DNA of 64,000 nt, from contig JBKECS010000015.1 in the NCBI GenBank assembly GCA_047974805.1, positions 40,198-104,197 of the forward strand, read 5' to 3'. Made by a program: the position numbers and the translations under genes. Every line of letters starts with the position of its first letter. The first letter of the stretch is position 1. This DNA is from JAJXUB01 sp047974805 (GTDB lineage Bacteria; Actinomycetota; Actinomycetes; Actinomycetales; Dermatophilaceae). Below, one piece after another: positions 8,466 to 17,110 of the stretch. A model generated the notes under the pieces. It did no database searches. It saw nothing but the letters and a program-made list of their open reading frames with translations, and was not told the origin of the DNA.

Positions 8466-9860
8466 ATGGCGCCAACCACCACCGACACAGGCACCGGCAC
8501 CGGCATACCCGTGACCGATCCGCAGTCCAGCGGCTCCGGTGCAGGGCGAGTTCTGTGGCTGTCCACCATCGCGTTCACGCTCATGTTCGCCGCCTGGCTG
8601 ATGTTCGGCATCCTCGGAGTGCCGATCCAAAAGGAGTTCGGCCTCAGCGATACGCAGCTGTCCTGGATCAGCGCCGTGGCCGTGCTCAACGGGTCGATCT
8701 GGCGCCTACCAGCCGGAATGCTCACCGATCGGATCGGTGGCCGCAAGGTGATGACCGCGCTGCTAATCCTCACCGCGATCCCGGCATGGTTCGTCGCGCA
8801 GGCCCACAGCTACGGCGCCATCCTGGCTCTGGCCTTCCTCGTCGGCTTCGCCGGCAACTCCTTCAGCTCGGGGATCGCCTGGAACGCGGCCTGGCAGCCG
8901 CGGACCCGCCAGGGCTTCGCGCTCGGCGTCTTCGGTGCGGGCAACGTCGGTGCGTCCGTGACCAAATTCATCGGACCCCCACTAATCGCGGGAACAGCCG
9001 GGGCGACCTACCTCGGTGGCAGGGTCGAGGGCGGTTGGCGTCTTGTGCCGGTCATCTATGCCGGTCTGCTGCTGCTCATGGCCGTGGTGTTGTGGTTCGC
9101 CACCCCCGCGCGAGACCGCATGGCCGGGCAGAGCGCCACCATCGCCTCCCAGTTGGCGCCCCTGCGGCAGCTGCGGGCCTGGCGCTTCAGCCTCTACTAC
9201 GTCGCCTTCTTCGGGGCATACGTCGCCCTGGCCGCCTGGCTGCCCAAGTACTACGTGGACAACTTCGGGGTGAGTCTGACGCAAGCGGGGTTGCTCACCG
9301 CACTCTACATTTTCCCGGCCTCGCTGCTGCGCCCGGTCGGTGGCGCCTTCTCCGACCGGTGGGGCGCCCGCCGGGTGATGTACGGGGTGCTTGCCGTCAT
9401 GCTCGTGACCACCGGGCTCCTTATGATGCCCAACGGTCATTTGGTCATCGACCACGCCGACGGCTCCGAGACAACCCACCTGCCGTATGCCCTCGGCATC
9501 CTCCCGTTCACCGTGCTGCTGGTCATCCTCGGCTCGGCCATGGGCATCGGCAAGGCTGCGGTCTATAAGCACATCCCCGAATACTTCCCCGAGAACGTCG
9601 GGTCCGTAGGTGGCCTGGTCGGCATGCTCGGTGGACTGGGCGGGTTCTTCCTGCCGCCACTGTTCGCCTACACGACGGCATGGACCGGCTTCCCCACCTC
9701 GACGTTCTTCGTTCTCTTCGTCCTCGTGGCCGCCTGCGCCGTGTGGATGCACTGGACCATCGTGCGGATGTTGCACGAGGAATCCCCAGACCTGGCAGAC
9801 AAGATCGAACCCCTCACCCCCACGAGGGTCGGTCGTCACCAACCGACAGGAGTCGCGTGA
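8466..9860 (+). CDS. narK: Nitrate/nitrite MFS transporter (NarK1-like)
   Basis: A 464-residue, 12-helix major facilitator of the nitrate/nitrite porter family. The family signature in helix 5 is visible as GNSFSSGIAWN near residue 140. The N-terminal 35 residues are hydrophilic and Thr/Gly rich. GGAGAGG precedes the ATG at 8466. The next gene encodes a second, different NarK, and the two overlap. Paired NarK proteins usually split work between nitrate/proton symport and nitrate/nitrite exchange. By its NarK1-like short loops this one may be the symporter, but the sequence does not settle which is which. It is divergent from the nar operon. Confidence 0.93.
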   Translation: MAPTTTDTGTGTGIPVTDPQSSGSGAGRVLWLSTIAFTLMFAAWLMFGILGVPIQKEFGLSDTQLSWISAVAVLNGSIWRLPAGMLTDRIGGRKVMTALLILTAIPAWFVAQAHSYGAILALAFLVGFAGNSFSSGIAWNAAWQPRTRQGFALGVFGAGNVGASVTKFIGPPLIAGTAGATYLGGRVEGGWRLVPVIYAGLLLLMAVVLWFATPARDRMAGQSATIASQLAPLRQLRAWRFSLYYVAFFGAYVALAAWLPKYYVDNFGVSLTQAGLLTALYIFPASLLRPVGGAFSDRWGARRVMYGVLAVMLVTTGLLMMPNGHLVIDHADGSETTHLPYALGILPFTVLLVILGSAMGIGKAAVYKHIPEYFPENVGSVGGLVGMLGGLGGFFLPPLFAYTTAWTGFPTSTFFVLFVLVAACAVWMHWTIVRMLHEESPDLADKIEPLTPTRVGRHQPTGVA

Positions 9861-11254
9861 TGAGCACCCAGACACACCGGATCAAGGGCGACTGGCTGCA
9901 GTCGTGGGATCCCGAAGACGAAGGCAGCTGGGATAAGGCCCTGGCCTGGCGCACCCTGTGGATCACCACGTTCAGCCTCACCTTGTGCTTCGTCGCCTGG
10001 TTCCTCCCCAGTGCGATCGTCCCCAAGCTCAACGCCCTGGGCTATGAATGGACAAAATCCCAGCTGTACTGGCTCGCCGCCATGCCTGGGTTGGCCGGCG
10101 GGCTGCTTCGCCTTGCGTGGATGGTGCTCCCGCCGATCGTCGGCACCCGCAAGATGGTCGCGGCCACCTCGGTCCTGCTTATCGCGCCAACCCTCGGCTG
10201 GGGCGTCCGCGTGCAAAGCCCGACCGCGCCCTACTGGGAGCTGCTGACGTTGGCCTTCCTCGCCGGCATCGGTGGCGGTGCCTTCTCCGGGTTCATGCCC
10301 AGCACCTCGTACTTCTTCCCGCGGGCCAAGCAGGGCACCGCCTTGGGTTTGCAGGCCGGCATCGGAAACTTCGGGGTATCCCTGGTCCAGCTGGCCACGC
10401 CCTGGCTCATCGGGTTCGCCATGGTCGGTTTCCTCGGCCACAGCCAGCAGATGCAGGTCGCCGGCAAGCCCGCCCGTGAGGTCTGGTATCAAAACGCCGC
10501 GTTCGTGTGGATCCCGCTCATGCTCATCGCCGGGATCCTCGCCTGGTACTTCCTGCGCTCGGTGCCGATCAAGGCCAACATCAAGCAGCAGTTCGACATC
10601 TTCTCCAACCAGGACACCTGGTGGATGACGCTGTTGTACATCATGACGTTCGGCACGTTCTCCGGGCTGGCCGCCCAGTTCGGCCTGCTCATGCAGAACC
10701 TCTACGGCACGGGCAACACCGACATCGTCGCAGGAACCGGGGCGAGCGCTCAGGTGCTCATCGCGGGCTATGCCGTGCCCGACCCGGCCAGCTACGTCTT
10801 CCTCGGGGCCCTCGTCGGAGCCGGCGCCCGGGTGTTGTTCTCTCCACTGACCGACCGGATGGGTGGGGCTATCTGGACGCTCATCTCCGGGATCGGATTG
10901 TTCTTCTCGATCTTGTTCACCATGACGACGCTGACCCCTGATCTTTCCTCGGCCGACGCGCTGCACGGCGGCTTCATGAAGTTCCTGTGGGGCATGATCG
11001 CCATCTTCCTCTTCTCCGGGATCGGCAACGCCTCGACGTTCAAGCAGATGCCGATGATCTTCGAGCGGCGCCAGGCCGGGGGCGTCATCGGGTGGACGGC
11101 GGCCATCGCCGCCTTCGGACCGTTCATCTTCGGTGTGGGGCTGACCTTGATGACCCCCTGGGCCTTCTACGCCATCGGGGCCGCCTGGGCGGTCATGTGT
11201 ATCGCCATCACGTGGTGGAGGTATGCCCGCCCGGGAGCCCCGCGACCAAGCTAG
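9860..11254 (+). CDS. narK: Nitrate/nitrite MFS transporter (NarK2-like)
   Basis: Start MSTQTHRIKGDWLQSW at 9860 overlaps the stop of the previous gene (TGATG), with AGGAG nine bases upstream. The open frame extends earlier only as a shadow. The protein has 464 residues and 12 helices, with SAIVPKLNALGY and GIGGGAFSGFMPSTSYFFP, a Gly-rich nitrate signature, near residue 140. An extra loop follows helix 6. It is translationally coupled to the first NarK. It resembles the NarK2/NarU type that exchanges nitrite for nitrate. A perfect-looking terminator follows at 11297-11338. Confidence 0.93.
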   Translation: MSTQTHRIKGDWLQSWDPEDEGSWDKALAWRTLWITTFSLTLCFVAWFLPSAIVPKLNALGYEWTKSQLYWLAAMPGLAGGLLRLAWMVLPPIVGTRKMVAATSVLLIAPTLGWGVRVQSPTAPYWELLTLAFLAGIGGGAFSGFMPSTSYFFPRAKQGTALGLQAGIGNFGVSLVQLATPWLIGFAMVGFLGHSQQMQVAGKPAREVWYQNAAFVWIPLMLIAGILAWYFLRSVPIKANIKQQFDIFSNQDTWWMTLLYIMTFGTFSGLAAQFGLLMQNLYGTGNTDIVAGTGASAQVLIAGYAVPDPASYVFLGALVGAGARVLFSPLTDRMGGAIWTLISGIGLFFSILFTMTTLTPDLSSADALHGGFMKFLWGMIAIFLFSGIGNASTFKQMPMIFERRQAGGVIGWTAAIAAFGPFIFGVGLTLMTPWAFYAIGAAWAVMCIAITWWRYARPGAPRPS

Positions 11255-11296
11255 CGGATCGTTCCGTCCCATCCGGGCGACCTCGAAAGTCCGCCT

Positions 11297-11338
11297 CGAC
11301 CGGCAGATTCGATAACCACCAATCGAGTCTGCCGGTCG
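11297..11338 (+). terminator. Strong hairpin terminator after the narK pair
   Basis: Arms 11297-11313 and 11322-11338 pair over 17 bp with a single T-G wobble and an 8-base loop (AACCACCA). It starts about 43 bases after the second narK stop. No T-tract is present. The remaining gap to 11483 holds the leader of the acyl-CoA ligase. Confidence 0.75.
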
Positions 11339-11483
11339 GGCATTTCCCGTCGACGCCGGGGAGGGTGGCGCGCTCACGGCGAGCCCGGCACCATGGGCGG
11401 TAGGCAGGCGATCGGCCACGCCGGGCGCCTGGTAGGTGGGACAACCCGCCGAGTCCGGTTGCTTCCGACAAGGAGTCTCCCCC

Positions 11484-12968
11484 GTGAACATCGCCGACAA
11501 TCTCACCGCCAGCGCGCAAGCCCGCCCCGAAGGCATCGCCATCAAGCTTGACGACATCGAGATCAGCTACGCCCAACTCGCCGGGTTGGCCGCGAAGACG
11601 GCCGGCTGGCTCCGAGAACTCGGCGTGCAGCCCGGCGATCGGGTGGCGGTCTCGTTGCCGAACATCCCGCAGATGCCGATGATCTATTACGGCATCCTCA
11701 GTGCTGGCGCAGTCGTCGTGCCCATGAACCCGCTCTACAAGGCCAGAGAGTTCGCCCACGTCCTGATCGACAGCGGTTCTCGGGTGTTCTTCGCGTGGAG
11801 CGCCGTCCAGGCCGACGCCAGCGCGGGCGCCCAGGAAGCCGGCGCCACCTATATCGACGTGGACCCGGCCACCTTCGTCGATCAGGTTATGGCGCACGCC
11901 CCGATCGCCGTGACCGACCGGGATGCCCAGGACACGGCGGTCATCCTCTACACCTCCGGCACCACCGGGACACCCAAGGGCGCTGAGCTCACCCACGCCA
12001 ACATGACCAAGAATGCCGAGGTCAGCACCTCCAAGCGGCTCCTGGGGATCAGGCCCGACGACATCGTCTTCGGTGGACTGCCGTTGTTCCATTCCTTCGG
12101 CCAGACGTGCATGATGAATGCCTCGGTCCTCGCCGGGGCCACCTTGACCTTGCTGCCCAGGTTCGAACCGGGCAAGGCACTGGAGGTCATCGCCCGGGAC
12201 AAGGTCACCGCGATGGGCGGGGTGCCGACGATGTACGTCGCCCTGTCCCAGTTCCCGGAACGGGACAGCTTCGACACCTCCAGCCTTCGCGTCGCCGTAT
12301 CCGGTGGGGCAGCGCTGCCGGTTGAGGTCCTGCGGGCGTTCGACGCGGCATACGGGGCGCCCATCCTTGAGGGCTACGGGTTGTCCGAAACCTCACCGGT
12401 GGCCTCGTTCAATCATGCTGATCGGCCACGCAAGCCCGGGTCCGTCGGTGAGCCCATCGATGGGGTGGAGTTCCGACTCACCGACGACGTGTGGAATGAG
12501 GTGCCCGAGGGCGAGGTCGGCGAGATCGCCATCAAGGGACACAACGTCATGAAGGGCTACTTCAACAACCCTGAGGCCACCGATCAGGTGCTTCGGGACG
12601 GCTGGTTCCGGACCGGAGACATGGCCCGACGTGACGAGGACGGCTACTACTTCATCGTCGACCGGGCCAAGGACATGATCATCCGCGGCGGCTACAACGT
12701 CTACCCGCGCGAGGTGGAGGAAGTCCTCTACGAACACCCCGCCGTCGCCAGCGCCGCGGTGGTCGGGGTGCCGGACGACGTGCACGGCGAAGAGATCGCG
12801 GCCGTGGTCACGCTCAAACCCGGAGCGAGCGTCACGGAGGATGAGATCCGCGAGTATGCCAAGGAGAGGGTCGCGGCCTACAAGTACCCGCGGATCATCC
12901 GGTTCGTCGATGAGCTGCCGATGGGCCCGACCGGGAAGATCCTCAAGCGCGAGATCACGCTGACCTGA
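11484..12968 (+). CDS. Long-chain acyl-CoA synthetase (AMP-binding)
   Basis: A 494-residue adenylate-forming enzyme that activates a carboxylic acid with ATP and joins it to CoA. Motifs in order: the P-loop-like YTSGTTGTPKG near residue 157, GYGLSET near 297, the hinge/A8 region GGYNVYPREVEE near 403, and the catalytic Lys in PTGKILKRE near the end. The GTG at 11484 was chosen because AAGGAG lies nine bases before it; an upstream frame lacks such a site. The short length and YNVYPREVEEVL fit the FadD/long-chain group, but medium-chain or aromatic substrates cannot be excluded. It is convergent with the SDR gene. Confidence 0.9.
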   Translation: MNIADNLTASAQARPEGIAIKLDDIEISYAQLAGLAAKTAGWLRELGVQPGDRVAVSLPNIPQMPMIYYGILSAGAVVVPMNPLYKAREFAHVLIDSGSRVFFAWSAVQADASAGAQEAGATYIDVDPATFVDQVMAHAPIAVTDRDAQDTAVILYTSGTTGTPKGAELTHANMTKNAEVSTSKRLLGIRPDDIVFGGLPLFHSFGQTCMMNASVLAGATLTLLPRFEPGKALEVIARDKVTAMGGVPTMYVALSQFPERDSFDTSSLRVAVSGGAALPVEVLRAFDAAYGAPILEGYGLSETSPVASFNHADRPRKPGSVGEPIDGVEFRLTDDVWNEVPEGEVGEIAIKGHNVMKGYFNNPEATDQVLRDGWFRTGDMARRDEDGYYFIVDRAKDMIIRGGYNVYPREVEEVLYEHPAVASAAVVGVPDDVHGEEIAAVVTLKPGASVTEDEIREYAKERVAAYKYPRIIRFVDELPMGPTGKILKREITLT

Positions 12969-13043
12969 CCAGGGCCGCGGGGAAGGGCATGCCCCGGTGG
13001 GGCCCCTGACTGCACACGAAGACCTCCTGGGGAAGTTGGCTGG

Positions 13044-13802
13044 TCAGCGAGCGGTGTACCCACCGTCGATGACCAGCTCGCTGCCGGTCATCCATCGCGC
13101 CTGGTCCGAAGCGAGGTACACCGCCGCCCAGGCGACATCGTCCGGCTGCCCGGTGCCCAAGGGATGGGCGGCCTCTAGAGCCTCGCGTGCCTGGTCACGC
13201 GACATTCCGCTGTCCTCAGCATACCGGTAGACCATGTCGGTGAAGATGAACCCTGGATGGATCGAATTCACCCGGATGTTGTCTCCGGCGTAGGTCAGTG
13301 CGTCGTTCTTGGCCATGAGCCGTACAGCGCCCTTGGAGGCGTGATACGGCGGGATGTCGCCCCCACCGACGAGACCGTAGATGGAGGAGATGTTGATGAT
13401 GCTGCCCCCTCCGGCGGCGCGCAACGGCGCGATTGCATGCTTGGTACACAGGAACACGGCAGTGGTATTGACCGCCATGACTCGTTCCCACTCGGCGAGG
13501 TCGAGCTGGTCGGTGGGCAGGTTGTGCCCTTCGACACCGGCGTTGTTCACCACCATATCCAGTCGTCCGAACTGATCGACGGCCGCGGCGAACGCTCCGA
13601 TGACGGCATCCTCACGGGTGACGTCGGCGGAGAATTCGGCGGCGCTGTCGCCGAACTTTGCTGCGACGGACTCGACCGCCGGACCATCCAGGTCCACCAG
13701 GGCCACCCGGGCACCCTCCTGAACGAAGCGGGAAGCGATCGCGTCACCCAGACCTCCGGCGCCACCGGTGATCAGAGCCACTTTGCCCTCTAGCCGTGTC
13801 AT
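13044..13802 (-). CDS. Short-chain dehydrogenase/reductase
   Basis: A 252-residue classical SDR. It has the NAD(P) fingerprint TGGAGGLG at residues 12-19, NNAG near 88, and the catalytic Ser of NISSIYG with YHASK about 13 residues later. An Asp at the end of strand 2 (VALVDLDG) suggests NAD(H) preference. The start MTRLEGKVALITGG at 13802 has GAAGGAG nine bases upstream; a longer frame begins in the intergenic region. It is divergent from the AraC-type regulator at 13988, which may control it. The substrate is unknown. Confidence 0.9.
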   Translation of the reverse strand: MTRLEGKVALITGGAGGLGDAIASRFVQEGARVALVDLDGPAVESVAAKFGDSAAEFSADVTREDAVIGAFAAAVDQFGRLDMVVNNAGVEGHNLPTDQLDLAEWERVMAVNTTAVFLCTKHAIAPLRAAGGGSIINISSIYGLVGGGDIPPYHASKGAVRLMAKNDALTYAGDNIRVNSIHPGFIFTDMVYRYAEDSGMSRDQAREALEAAHPLGTGQPDDVAWAAVYLASDQARWMTGSELVIDGGYTAR

Positions 13803-13862
13803 ATGCGTTTCTCCTTCGACCTCGGGCGGTGATCCTTCAATCACGCTCGAGCTAGTACCTGT

Positions 13863-13932
13863 CGACGAGACGTTTCGTCGCGCCCGCAACACGTAGTCAA
13901 TCCACCGCACCACCGAATCGTCTTGAACGATT
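13863..13932. promoter_or_regulatory. Divergent regulatory region with two inverted repeats
   Basis: CGACGA/TCGTCG at 13863-13880 and AATCGT/ACGATT at 13916-13932 lie between the divergent SDR and AraC genes. A third, CTGTGC/GCACAG, lies at about 13949-13976 just before the regulator start. These are candidate operators for the AraC protein; none was matched to a known site. Confidence 0.3.
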
Positions 13933-13987
13933 GAACCCATGTGGAACATCTGTGCAGGGGGTTAGGCTGCGCACAGGAGGATCGCCT

Positions 13988-14872
13988 GTGCCAGCCGAAC
14001 TCATCGCGCCCGAGGAACTCACTCGGTGGGTTCCCGGGCAGCTGACCGTCCACAGCCCCGAAGCCGGCTGGTCGGGTGCCGCAATCCGCGGCTATCGGTA
14101 CCAGGGTTTGGACGTCGATGTCCCCTCAGTGCGGGACTACATGATCGTCGCCTACCACCACGGTCGGACGCCGATGCGCCGTGAGCTCGACGGAATCTGG
14201 ACCAGCCACGGTATGCGACCAGGGGACGTCTCGCTCATGACCCGGGCTTCCCGGTCTCACTGGGTGTGGTCCGGCCAGATCGACGTGGTGCACGCGTACT
14301 TGACGGCGGACCACCTTCGCGAGGCCGCCGAGCAGATGTACGAGCGCGACATCGCCGATGTCGAGTTGCACGACACCTTGCGCGCCGAGGACCCGGCCAT
14401 GTTTCGCGCCGTGATGCAGATGGCCCAAGAAGCCTCCACCGGGGGAGTCGGGAGTCGACTCCTCGTCGAGGCGCTGACCCAGGAGTTGGCGATTCGGTTG
14501 CTGCGCGGGCATGCGCATATCCGATTCTGCCGCGAGACCCCAATCGGCAGACTCTCGCTGGCTCAGGTAGCTCAGGTCGAGGAACTCATAGACGCCGGCC
14601 TGGACGGTGATCTCGGCGTGCAGCATCTCGCCGATGCAGCCGGGGTGGACAAGTACCGCTTCACACGGGCCTTTGTCGCGACGATGGGCTGCACACCCCA
14701 TGGGTACGTCATCAACCGGCGGCTGGAACGGGCACGCATCCTGCTGGCCAGCGCGCACCTCACCCTGGCCGAGGTTGCCGCCCAGTGCGGGTTTGCTGAC
14801 CAAAGCCATTTCACCAGGGTCTTTCGCCGTCACGTCGGTACCACCCCGGGGCGCTATAGAACACACCGGTGA
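13988..14872 (+). CDS. AraC-family transcriptional regulator
   Basis: A 294-residue protein with two C-terminal HTH motifs in its last 100 residues (LGVQHLADAAGVDKYRFTRAF and LTLAEVAAQCGFADQSHFTR). It also shows the family ending HVGTTPGRYR. The N-terminal 180 residues form a cupin-like ligand domain of the type with MTRASRSHWVWSG. The GTG at 13988 has AGGAGG seven bases upstream and is preferred over earlier in-frame starts. It is divergent from the SDR gene, so an inducer related to that enzyme's substrate is plausible. Confidence 0.92.
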   Translation: MPAELIAPEELTRWVPGQLTVHSPEAGWSGAAIRGYRYQGLDVDVPSVRDYMIVAYHHGRTPMRRELDGIWTSHGMRPGDVSLMTRASRSHWVWSGQIDVVHAYLTADHLREAAEQMYERDIADVELHDTLRAEDPAMFRAVMQMAQEASTGGVGSRLLVEALTQELAIRLLRGHAHIRFCRETPIGRLSLAQVAQVEELIDAGLDGDLGVQHLADAAGVDKYRFTRAFVATMGCTPHGYVINRRLERARILLASAHLTLAEVAAQCGFADQSHFTRVFRRHVGTTPGRYRTHR

Positions 14873-14913
14873 GGGCCCGGCCAACTCACAGCGGCCTTTC
14901 GTAGGGTGAAGGT

Positions 14914-17079
14914 ATGCCGGTCAGCCGTGCCTTCTGGATGCGCACCGCCGTGGTCAGCGCCAGCGCCTCGGTGATCGCGCTGGTAGGCGGCTGGACCTGG
15001 GCAGCCGCCAGCCTGCCGGGGTTTGACCCGTCGGCCGAATCCATCAGCGCCCTGGCAGCCAGCGACACCCCGCATCGGTCGATCATGACGGCAGCGCTGG
15101 TCATCACCGGGATCGGCTACCTCGTCACTGCCGCCGCCTTGGTGTGGCTGCCTCGCCGCGGCCGGTATGCCTTGGCCGGTGCTGGTCTGGCCACCCTCGC
15201 CGTCGCGGCACTCCCCCTGCCAACTCGGGGTGGGGCCTCGATGTGGCATACCGCGGCCGCCGCCGCTGCCTTCGGCCTGTTGTCGCTATGGCCGGTCCTC
15301 GCCGCCACCGGGCGTCCGGTCTCCGACCGCGATGTGACCGCCGACGCCCCGGCCCGAGGTCATCTGTTGACCGCCCCCGCAGCGACCGCTGCGACCGCCG
15401 TCCTGGGCGTCGGTTCGCTCACACTGGCGACCCCCATGTGGGGCGATGCCTTCGGACTGGGCGAACGTCTCGTCGCCGCAGCGACAGCGCTGTGGCCGCT
15501 GGCGGTCGGCCTCGACCAGTGGTGGGCTGCCGGGCACCGGATCGGCACCCGGCGAACGCGGCAGGTGCTCGGCGCGATAGCGCTCACCCTCGGCTGCAGC
15601 GTCGCCGGCGTCTTGGCCACGACCGTCGCGCCGGCAACCGTGCAGGTCGGGAACTATGCGGCGACGGTGTCGCTCAACCCCGACCTACGCCGGGCCAACG
15701 AACTGGACGCGGTGACCACGCTCGGTGACGTCCGGGTGGAGTTCGTCGGCTTCGCCCCGGGCATCACCCTGACCCCTCAGGTTCTGGCCAGCTTCGCTGA
15801 CGACCTCGATGCCGGCCTGTCCATCGACCGGCTCCGTCCCGACACGGCGTTGCTGAATCGTGGCGCCGAAACCGCCGTCAGCGCCCTGGCGTGGCGCTTC
15901 GCCATCGGCGCGGTGGGTTTGAGCGTCCTGGTCCTCGGCGGCACCGCCCTTGTGCGGCGGCGCCGACCGACGCAGGCCGGAGTCGTCATCGGCGTCGTCG
16001 CGGCGAGCGCCGCGCTCATCACGATGGCGGTGGCAGTGCGCGGCACCTATCAGATGCAACGGCAGCGGACCTACACCGCAACGGAACTCCTGGGCACCTT
16101 CCAACGCAACCTCGGCATGTTGAAGGACGTCCAGGCTCGCGCAGACGAGGCGACGCCCTATCTGCGCAACCTGTTGGCGCTGTCCACGTCGCTGCAGCAG
16201 ACTTACGCGAGCCCCTCGCTGGAGGCCGACCCCAGCCTGCGACTCCTGGCCGTCAGCGATATCCATGACGGCAACTCCTATGCCTTGCTGCGCACCATCA
16301 TCAAGAACCAAAGCGTCGACGCGGTGATCGACAGCGGCGACCTGGTCACCTTCGGCACCGTGGAAGAAGGGGAGGCTGCCGGCCTCTTCGACGGCATCGC
16401 CTCTCTGGGTGTGCCTTACCTCTTTATCCAAGGCAACCACGACTCGACCTCGCCGACTGACACCGCCGTCCGGGACCGATTGGCGCGCATCCCGAACGTC
16501 ATCCTGCTCCAACCCGATGCGCGCGGCTACCAGGAGGTGAGCATCGGCGGCATTCGGATCGCGGGGTTCAACGACCCCCGCTATTACGGAGACTCCGGCA
16601 GGAACACCGCCGCCGCGCAGACCCCGGCACGGGAGGCGTTCGCCGGGGCGTACGCCGAGCGCGCCGAACCGGACGTCGTTGCCGGGCACGAACCCGCGGC
16701 AGTGGCCGGCATCAGCGCCGGGGTCCTCATCAATGGGCACATGCATACGCCCGACCTGGAAGGCAACCGAATCCAGGTCGGCACCCTGACCGGCGGCGGC
16801 CCCTTCTCCCACTTCATCAGTCAAGGGGACGGGGAAGAACTCGCCGGTCAGCCCTCGGCCTTCGACGTGCTGACGTTCTCTGCGCAGTGTCGGCTGAGTT
16901 CCTTGACCCGCTTCCAGTTCCGGGGCATCTACGAGGGCCGCCCGACCTACGACGACGTCGTGCTGATCAACGGCAGCCGGATCGACACGCGTCCGGTGGA
17001 TCCGGACCGCACCTGCGCCCCCGGAGGGCTGACGATAACGCCGGTGCCGGCCATCCGGAACCAGCTGCCCCCCGGTTGA
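14914..17079 (+). CDS. DUF998 membrane domain fused to a metallophosphoesterase
   Basis: 721 residues in two parts. Residues 1-235 have about six membrane helices with the DUF998-like segment LPGFDPSAESISALAAS. The second part has two more helices (near 225-245 and 330-370) bracketing an extracytoplasmic loop, then a calcineurin-like phosphoesterase domain. Its metal-binding motifs are visible: SDIHDG near 448, DSGDLV near 473, GNHDS near 507, GHEP near 589 and GHMHTP near 608. The likely topology puts the phosphoesterase on one face of the membrane after the last helix, but which face was not settled. The start ATG lies inside a GTATGCC copy. Stand-alone forms of both halves exist in actinobacteria. 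The substrate is unknown. Confidence 0.85.
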   Translation: MPVSRAFWMRTAVVSASASVIALVGGWTWAAASLPGFDPSAESISALAASDTPHRSIMTAALVITGIGYLVTAAALVWLPRRGRYALAGAGLATLAVAALPLPTRGGASMWHTAAAAAAFGLLSLWPVLAATGRPVSDRDVTADAPARGHLLTAPAATAATAVLGVGSLTLATPMWGDAFGLGERLVAAATALWPLAVGLDQWWAAGHRIGTRRTRQVLGAIALTLGCSVAGVLATTVAPATVQVGNYAATVSLNPDLRRANELDAVTTLGDVRVEFVGFAPGITLTPQVLASFADDLDAGLSIDRLRPDTALLNRGAETAVSALAWRFAIGAVGLSVLVLGGTALVRRRRPTQAGVVIGVVAASAALITMAVAVRGTYQMQRQRTYTATELLGTFQRNLGMLKDVQARADEATPYLRNLLALSTSLQQTYASPSLEADPSLRLLAVSDIHDGNSYALLRTIIKNQSVDAVIDSGDLVTFGTVEEGEAAGLFDGIASLGVPYLFIQGNHDSTSPTDTAVRDRLARIPNVILLQPDARGYQEVSIGGIRIAGFNDPRYYGDSGRNTAAAQTPAREAFAGAYAERAEPDVVAGHEPAAVAGISAGVLINGHMHTPDLEGNRIQVGTLTGGGPFSHFISQGDGEELAGQPSAFDVLTFSAQCRLSSLTRFQFRGIYEGRPTYDDVVLINGSRIDTRPVDPDRTCAPGGLTITPVPAIRNQLPPG

Positions 17080-17110
17080 CACCGCCGCCGCAGCGACGCA
17101 GGCTCAAGAT

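Noticed and set aside
9836..11557. A 573-codon minus frame opposite the second narK
   Set aside because: Highly charged Gly/Asp/His composition typical of antisense to membrane proteins; no ribosome-binding site or domain.
15685..17082. A 465-codon minus frame opposite the phosphoesterase
   Set aside because: Antisense to a gene with all metal-binding motifs; no sign of its own.
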